From contig NZ_JANUDY010000016.1 of assembly GCF_024809975.1 (NCBI RefSeq), forward strand, positions 1 through 41,980: a stretch of 41,980 bases of DNA. Direction: 5' to 3'. Made by a program: the position numbers and the translations under genes. The DNA comes from Comamonas sp. BIGb0152. Its GTDB lineage: Bacteria; Pseudomonadota; Gammaproteobacteria; Burkholderiales; Burkholderiaceae_C. A model generated the notes under the pieces. It searched no databases. It was not told where the DNA came from and was given only the letters and a program-made list of their open reading frames with translations. This document shows positions 38,529 to 41,980 of the stretch, piece by piece (the stretch's first letter is position 1; each line of letters starts with the position of its first letter).

Positions 38529-39857
38529 TTATTTGCTGGAGGCGGCGTTGCCTGCAGCTTCGGCCGAGGCTGCGGGCTTGTCCGCGGCGGCCGCATCAGC
38601 CTGGGGCGCAGCCCCTGCTGCTGGCGCCGCTGGCGCTGCGGCCTTGTCGCTCGGGTTCTTCCAGGGCACCGGCGTCACATGTGTCGCGCCCATGCCCAGC
38701 TTGATAAAGCCATCGACCATGACCTGGTCGCCGGCCTTGAGTCCTTCGCTCACCACCCAGTTCGTGCCCTTGGACTGGCTGATCTGCACGGGGCGTGGGC
38801 TGACGGAGCCGTCGGCGGCCACGACCATCACGGTATTGCCCTTCTCATTGCGGGTCACCGCCTGCTGAGGCACCAGCACGGCGTTGTCCACCTGGGCTTC
38901 TTGGATGTGCACGCGCACATACATGCCGGGCAGCAGCAGACCTTCAGGGTTGGGCAACTCGGCGCGCACGCTTACCTGGCCGGTGGTCGGGTCCACCGTC
39001 AGATCGGTAAACAGCAGCTTGCCGGGGTGGGCGTAGGGCTTGCCGTCATCGGTGTAGACGATGACCTTGGCCGCGTTCTCGCCGGCCTTGGCCAGCTTGC
39101 CGGTCTTGAGTGCTTCACGCATGCGCAGGATCTCGGAAGAGGACTGCGTCACGTTCACATACAGCGGGTTGATCTGCTGGATCACGGCCAGCTCGGTCAC
39201 ACCGCTTTGGCCCACCAGCGCGCCTTCGGTCACCAAGGAGCGGCCAATGCGGCCGGAGATGGGTGCCGTCACGGCGGCATAGCCGAGGTTGATGTTGGCA
39301 TTGGTCACGCCAGCCTTGCCTGCGGCGACTTGGGCCAGCGCAGCTTTTTCGTTGGCCACGGCGACATCGTATTCTTGCTTGCTGATGGCGTTGGCCTCTA
39401 CCAGTGGCTTGTAGCGGCGGGCGGTGGATGCGGCCTGGGCCAAGGTCGCCTGGGCCTGCGCCAGAGTCGCCTGGGCGCTTTCCAAGTTGGCGCGGTAGGG
39501 CGCATTATCGATATGGTAGAGAACCTGTCCGGCCTTCACATCCGAGCCTTCGGTGAACAGGCGCTTTTGCAAGATGCCGGCCACGCGCGCCCCGACCTGG
39601 GCTACGCGCACGGGCTCCAGGCGACCGGGCAGGTCGGACACCACGGGAATGCTCTCCAGCTTCACCGTCAGGACGCTGACCTCGGGGGGCTTGGGTGCAC
39701 CGCCTTGCTTAGGCGCTTGCTCGTCCTTTTTGTTGCCGCAGGCGGTCAAGACCAGGGCGGCTACCAGCGTCAAAGCCAGCACGCCGGCTTTGCGGCCCTT
39801 GCTGGGAGAGGCTGGGAGGTTCCCGGTAGATTGGTTTGCTTCATACATCTGCTGCAT
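38529..39857 (-). CDS. RND efflux periplasmic adaptor (AcrA/MexA family)
   Basis: The product is a 442-residue membrane fusion lipoprotein; the lipobox LTAC puts the lipidated Cys at residue 40, after a longer than usual N-terminal region. Family segments are VRVAQVGARVAGILQKRLFTEGSDVKAGQVLYHID (lipoyl half), an alanine-rich coiled coil and NINLGYAAVTAPISGRIGRS. The C-terminal tail is Ala/Pro-rich (about 400-442). ATG 39857 has GAAGGGA upstream; ATG 39848 is possible. It is the first gene of the operon and divergent from a TetR-type repressor. Confidence 0.95.
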   Translation of the reverse strand: MQQMYEANQSTGNLPASPSKGRKAGVLALTLVAALVLTACGNKKDEQAPKQGGAPKPPEVSVLTVKLESIPVVSDLPGRLEPVRVAQVGARVAGILQKRLFTEGSDVKAGQVLYHIDNAPYRANLESAQATLAQAQATLAQAASTARRYKPLVEANAISKQEYDVAVANEKAALAQVAAGKAGVTNANINLGYAAVTAPISGRIGRSLVTEGALVGQSGVTELAVIQQINPLYVNVTQSSSEILRMREALKTGKLAKAGENAAKVIVYTDDGKPYAHPGKLLFTDLTVDPTTGQVSVRAELPNPEGLLLPGMYVRVHIQEAQVDNAVLVPQQAVTRNEKGNTVMVVAADGSVSPRPVQISQSKGTNWVVSEGLKAGDQVMVDGFIKLGMGATHVTPVPWKNPSDKAAAPAAPAAGAAPQADAAAADKPAASAEAAGNAASSK

Positions 39858-39970
39858 GAAAGTCCCTTCGGTAGATGAGAAATGGAAAGATGGTGAACCC
39901 GGAGGCTCCTGTAGGGCTTGTCTCACATCCGGACGCGGATGATCCTCAATTCCCATGAAATTGCTGCGCG

Positions 39971-39998
39971 ATTATACATACATGCGTAAATGTATAAT
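39971..39998. promoter_or_regulatory. Probable TetR/AcrR operator between the efflux operon and its repressor
   Basis: ATTATACAT (39971-39979) is repeated inverted as ATGTATAAT (39990-39998) with ten bases between. From 39975 it agrees at about 18 of 24 positions with the E. coli AcrR operator as I remember it. Each arm contains a TATAAT: on the minus strand for the adaptor gene and on the plus strand for the repressor gene. A bound repressor would block both. Confidence 0.7.
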
Positions 39999-40078
39999 TG
40001 TGGTAATTTGATCAATATCGCATGGCCTTTAGGTTGACAAACCGGGGCCAGGTGCTTGCAAGAACGGAAAAAAAAGCC

Positions 40079-40714
40079 ATGGCACGACGTACCAAAGCAG
40101 AGGCGGATGAGACACGCATCAAGCTGCTGGATGCGGCAGAACAGGTGTTCTTCGAGAAGGGTGTGGCGCGCGCCTCGCTCAACGAAATCGCCCAGCGCGC
40201 AGGTGCAACCCGCGGTGCGGTGTACTGGCACTTCAAAGACAAGGTCGATGTGTTTTCATCGATGCTCGATCGCATTTGCATGCCCTTCGAGGAAATTTGT
40301 GACGACAAGTACGGCGACCTGGCGCCGCTCGATCGAATTCGCAGATCAATTTATGCAGTGTTTGACAGTATGGATGGGGATGAACGCCGCCGCAAGGTGT
40401 TTGACACGGCGCTGTTCAAGCTCGAATACGTGGGCGAGCTGGAGAGTGTGCGCGAAGGCCATGTCGAGAGTTTTGCCTGCTCCCAGCGCAAATTCGCCAT
40501 CGATCTTGAAGAAGCGGCCAGCCGAGACCAGGTGCAGATGCTGATGACGCCCCAGGAGGCAGCGCTGGGCTTGCATTCGCTGTTTGTGGGCTTGATCCAT
40601 GGCTGGGTGCTCAATGAGGGTAACTTTCCGCTGCGCAGCATGGGCGAGAAGGCGGTAGAGGCTTATCTGGCTGGCCTGGGCTTTGGGCCAAGCAAGCTCC
40701 CTGCTGTCGCTTGA
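40079..40714 (+). CDS. TetR family repressor of the efflux operon (AcrR/TtgR-like)
   Basis: The product is a 211-residue regulator. The helix-turn-helix is at about residues 33-52 (SLNEIAQRAGATRGAVYWHFKDK), the typical AcrR/TtgR form. The C-terminal ligand domain includes ALGLHSLFVGLIHGWVLN near residues 160-178. ATG 40079 begins the family start MARRTKAEADETR; the in-frame ATG at 40022 would add 19 residues unlike the family. Its position divergent from the adaptor gene, with a palindrome between, argues that it represses the pump and itself until a ligand binds. Confidence 0.93.
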   Translation: MARRTKAEADETRIKLLDAAEQVFFEKGVARASLNEIAQRAGATRGAVYWHFKDKVDVFSSMLDRICMPFEEICDDKYGDLAPLDRIRRSIYAVFDSMDGDERRRKVFDTALFKLEYVGELESVREGHVESFACSQRKFAIDLEEAASRDQVQMLMTPQEAALGLHSLFVGLIHGWVLNEGNFPLRSMGEKAVEAYLAGLGFGPSKLPAVA

Positions 40715-40838
40715 GGAAGGCTGGTCGCACGCTGGCCATGCGGCTTGTGCCTGCGTTGTGCGCAAGTCGCAAGTCGGGGTACCCAAGCCATGCCATAATC
40801 GCCGAGTCTGATCTGTGGGCCCTGCGCCTGCAGCGTGT

Positions 40839-40914
40839 GCGGCTGTAGCTCAGTGGATAGAGTATTGGCCTCCGAAGCCAAGGGTCGTGGGTTCGATCCC
40901 CGCCAGCCGCACCA
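40839..40914 (+). tRNA. tRNA-Arg (anticodon CCG)
   Basis: A complete 76-base cloverleaf including encoded CCA. The acceptor GCGGCTG pairs with CAGCCGC, the anticodon loop is CTCCGAA and the T loop is TTCGATC. It reads CGG codons. A weak CATAAT lies 40 bases upstream. Confidence 0.96.
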
Positions 40915-40948
40915 ATTCAGCACCTCCGCGCTTGCCGCGCAGCACAAC

Positions 40949-40978
40949 ACCCGCATGTATTCACATGGCGGGTTTTTT
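40949..40978 (+). terminator. Terminator after tRNA-Arg(CCG)
   Basis: ACCCGCATGT (40949-40958) pairs with ACATGGCGGGT (40963-40973) with one bulged G and a four-base loop, followed by six T. It separates the two tRNA-Arg genes. The rest of 40915-41209 shows no gene. Confidence 0.85.
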
Positions 40979-41193
40979 GTTGCCTGTCTGGCAATGCCGC
41001 GCCCGGTGTAATCCGCAGCGGCATGCCTACAGCGCCGCCGCTGATGCCGTCCTGGGGCTGGGCCGTAGGCATCCTGTCTGCAAACCGGGGCGGCGGCGGG
41101 GCTTTGGACTGGCTTTTGGCGCTGTTTCGCAGGCGATACGCGGGATTCTTGGAAAAAATGTCGCAAACTCGGCCGAGGCACCAAAAAACCACC

Positions 41194-41199
41194 TACAAT
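41194..41199 (+). promoter_or_regulatory. -10 box before tRNA-Arg(ACG)
   Basis: TACAAT lies 11 bases before the tRNA 5' end, the right place for a start just upstream of the mature RNA. No clear -35 is present. A similar TACAAT occurs at 41420-41425, 14 bases before tRNA-Tyr. Confidence 0.45.
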
Positions 41200-41209
41200 A
41201 CGCAGCTTA

Positions 41210-41286
41210 GCGGCTGTAGCTCAGTTGGATAGAGTACTTGGCTACGAACCAAGGGGTCGTGGGTTCAATTCCTGCCAGCCGCACCA
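41210..41286 (+). tRNA. tRNA-Arg (anticodon ACG)
   Basis: A complete 77-base cloverleaf including encoded CCA. The acceptor is identical to that of the tRNA-Arg(CCG) upstream; the anticodon loop is CTACGAA, so the first base is probably converted to inosine to read CGU, CGC and CGA. The T loop is TTCAATT, slightly unusual, and its stem has two G-U pairs. Confidence 0.95.
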
Positions 41287-41292
41287 GATAAG

Positions 41293-41322
41293 AGCCTCGA
41301 GATTCAGGTCTCGGGGCTTTTT
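41293..41322 (+). terminator. Terminator after tRNA-Arg(ACG)
   Basis: AGCCTCGAGA (41293-41302) pairs with TCTCGGGGCT (41309-41318) with one G-U pair and a six-base loop, followed by a T-run to 41322. Confidence 0.85.
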
Positions 41323-41419
41323 ATATAGAGAGTAGTTTTGTTTGGGGTTTGTTCGGGTTGCGTTCCCGGAAGAAATTCACGAGAAATCGGAAGTTTCTAA
41401 AAACAGCCAAAAATGATGC

Positions 41420-41425
41420 TACAAT
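41420..41425 (+). promoter_or_regulatory. -10 box before the tRNA-Tyr-Gly-Thr-tuf unit
   Basis: TACAAT lies 14 bases before the tRNA-Tyr 5' end, following an A-rich stretch. The -35 is not clear. It would drive tRNA-Tyr, tRNA-Gly, tRNA-Thr and probably tuf as one transcript, since no terminator is seen between them. Confidence 0.45.
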
Positions 41426-41438
41426 CTAGTTCTTCTTC

Positions 41439-41524
41439 GGAGGGGTGCCCGAGTGGCTAAAGGGGGCAGACTGTAAATCTGTTGGCTTACGCCTACACTG
41501 GTTCGAATCCAGTCCCCTCCACCA
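41439..41524 (+). tRNA. tRNA-Tyr (anticodon GTA)
   Basis: An 86-base class II tRNA with a long variable arm and encoded CCA. The acceptor GGAGGGG pairs with CCCCTCC; the anticodon loop is CTGTAAA. It is the first of three tRNAs preceding tuf. Confidence 0.97.
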
Positions 41525-41577
41525 GAAATGGTTGAAGAAGAAAGCTTTGCAGCAATTGCGCTTATGGCGCGGTTGAT

Positions 41578-41651
41578 GCGGGAGTAGTTCAATGGTAGAA
41601 CCCTAGCCTTCCAAGCTAATGACGCGGGTTCGATTCCCGTCTCCCGCTCCA
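41578..41651 (+). tRNA. tRNA-Gly (anticodon TCC)
   Basis: A 74-base tRNA with encoded CCA. The acceptor GCGGGAG pairs with CTCCCGC; the anticodon loop is CTTCCAA, reading GGA and GGG. The lowest pair of the anticodon stem is a C-A mismatch. Confidence 0.95.
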
Positions 41652-41690
41652 GTCTGCAGTAAAGCGATCCTGTTGCAATTTGAAAAAATT

Positions 41691-41765
41691 GCCCATGTGG
41701 CTCAGTGGTAGAGCACCCCCTTGGTAAGGGGGAGGTCGGCAGTTCGATCCTGCCCATGGGCACCA
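41691..41765 (+). tRNA. tRNA-Thr (anticodon GGT)
   Basis: A 75-base tRNA with encoded CCA. The acceptor GCCCATG pairs with CATGGGC; the anticodon loop is TTGGTAA, reading ACC and ACU. It lies 66 bases before tuf, as in the tRNA-tufB operon of E. coli. Confidence 0.97.
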
Positions 41766-41831
41766 TATTTAAGTGCGCACGGTTCTTGTTGCGCTATATC
41801 CCATTAGGTTTAGGTTTTTTCGGAGTCAAGA

Positions 41832-41980
41832 ATGGCAAAAGGAAAATTCGAGCGCACCAAGCCGCACGTGAACGTGGGCACGATCGGTCACGTTGACCAC
41901 GGCAAGACCACGCTGACGGCTGCTATCGCAACCGTGCTGTCGAAGAAGTTCGGCGGCGAAGCCAAGGCTTACGACCAGAT
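41832..41980 (+). CDS. tuf: Elongation factor Tu, 5' end (partial)
   Basis: The first 49 codons of an EF-Tu gene, cut by the window edge. The family start [19 protein letters not shown] and the GTP-binding P-loop GHVDHGKT (residues 19-26) are present. CGGAG precedes the ATG. It follows tRNA-Tyr, tRNA-Gly and tRNA-Thr, so it corresponds to the tufB position of E. coli, where secE and nusG follow. It does not overlap the tuf fragment at 1-95, so the two copies cannot be compared here. Confidence 0.97.
   Translation, partial: MAKGKFERTKPHVNVGTIGHVDHGKTTLTAAIATVLSKKFGGEAKAYDQ

Overview
The window comes from the chromosome of a high-GC betaproteobacterium, most likely a member of the Comamonadaceae (Comamonas/Delftia/Acidovorax group). 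This is inferred from the protein sequences (EF-Tu, ATP synthase, ribosomal proteins), from the stand-alone EIIA-HPr-EI phosphotransferase set, and from the gene combinations. I see no phage, insertion sequence or CRISPR array. It reads as ordinary core chromosome with one accessory-looking transport operon.

Layout: (1) 1-5603: the 3' end of one tuf gene, then a complete S10 ribosomal operon (rpsJ-rplC-rplD-rplW-rplB-rpsS-rplV-rpsC-rplP-rpmC-rpsQ) ending in a strong terminator; the spc operon that often follows is absent. rplC has its own promoter and a structured leader. (2) 5669-8120: a Prx5-type peroxiredoxin, a GNAT acetyltransferase, a TlpA-like thioredoxin and a lipoprotein. (3) 8258-10932: a regulatory-type PTS (mannose-type EIIA, HPr, EI) without permease components. 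(4) 10951-12666: a GlxA-type AraC regulator divergent from an isochorismatase-like hydrolase. (5) 12742-14936 (minus): ybeD-lipB-lipA, lipoate synthesis. (6) 15156-22301: the complete F1Fo ATP synthase operon atpIBEFHAGDC. (7) 22369-28645: a GNAT gene, then a cobalamin riboswitch controlling an ABC importer (binding protein, permease, ATPase), a pseudoazurin-type blue copper protein and an OprD-type porin, followed by a Fur-family regulator. (8) 28663-32733: a membrane acyltransferase-like protein behind a Fur-box-like palindrome, the lemA / TPM-domain cluster and one unknown gene. (9) 32785-40714: a membrane-anchored diheme cytochrome c, and an RND tripartite efflux operon (minus) with a divergent TetR/AcrR-type repressor whose probable operator lies between them. 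(10) 40839-41980: tRNA-Arg(CCG), tRNA-Arg(ACG), tRNA-Tyr(GTA), tRNA-Gly(TCC), tRNA-Thr(GGT) and the start of a second tuf gene.

The most interesting unit is the cobalamin-riboswitch operon at 22961-28138. It joins a BtuF/BtuC/BtuD-type importer to a pseudoazurin with all four copper ligands at canonical spacing and to an OprD-like porin, with no BtuB-like TonB receptor. This suggests a corrinoid or cobalt uptake route of unusual composition. Other points are a leader hairpin before rplC, a hairpin plus nine-T tract between atpD and atpC, mirrored TATAAT boxes inside the efflux operator, and the two tuf copies that bracket the window as direct repeats.
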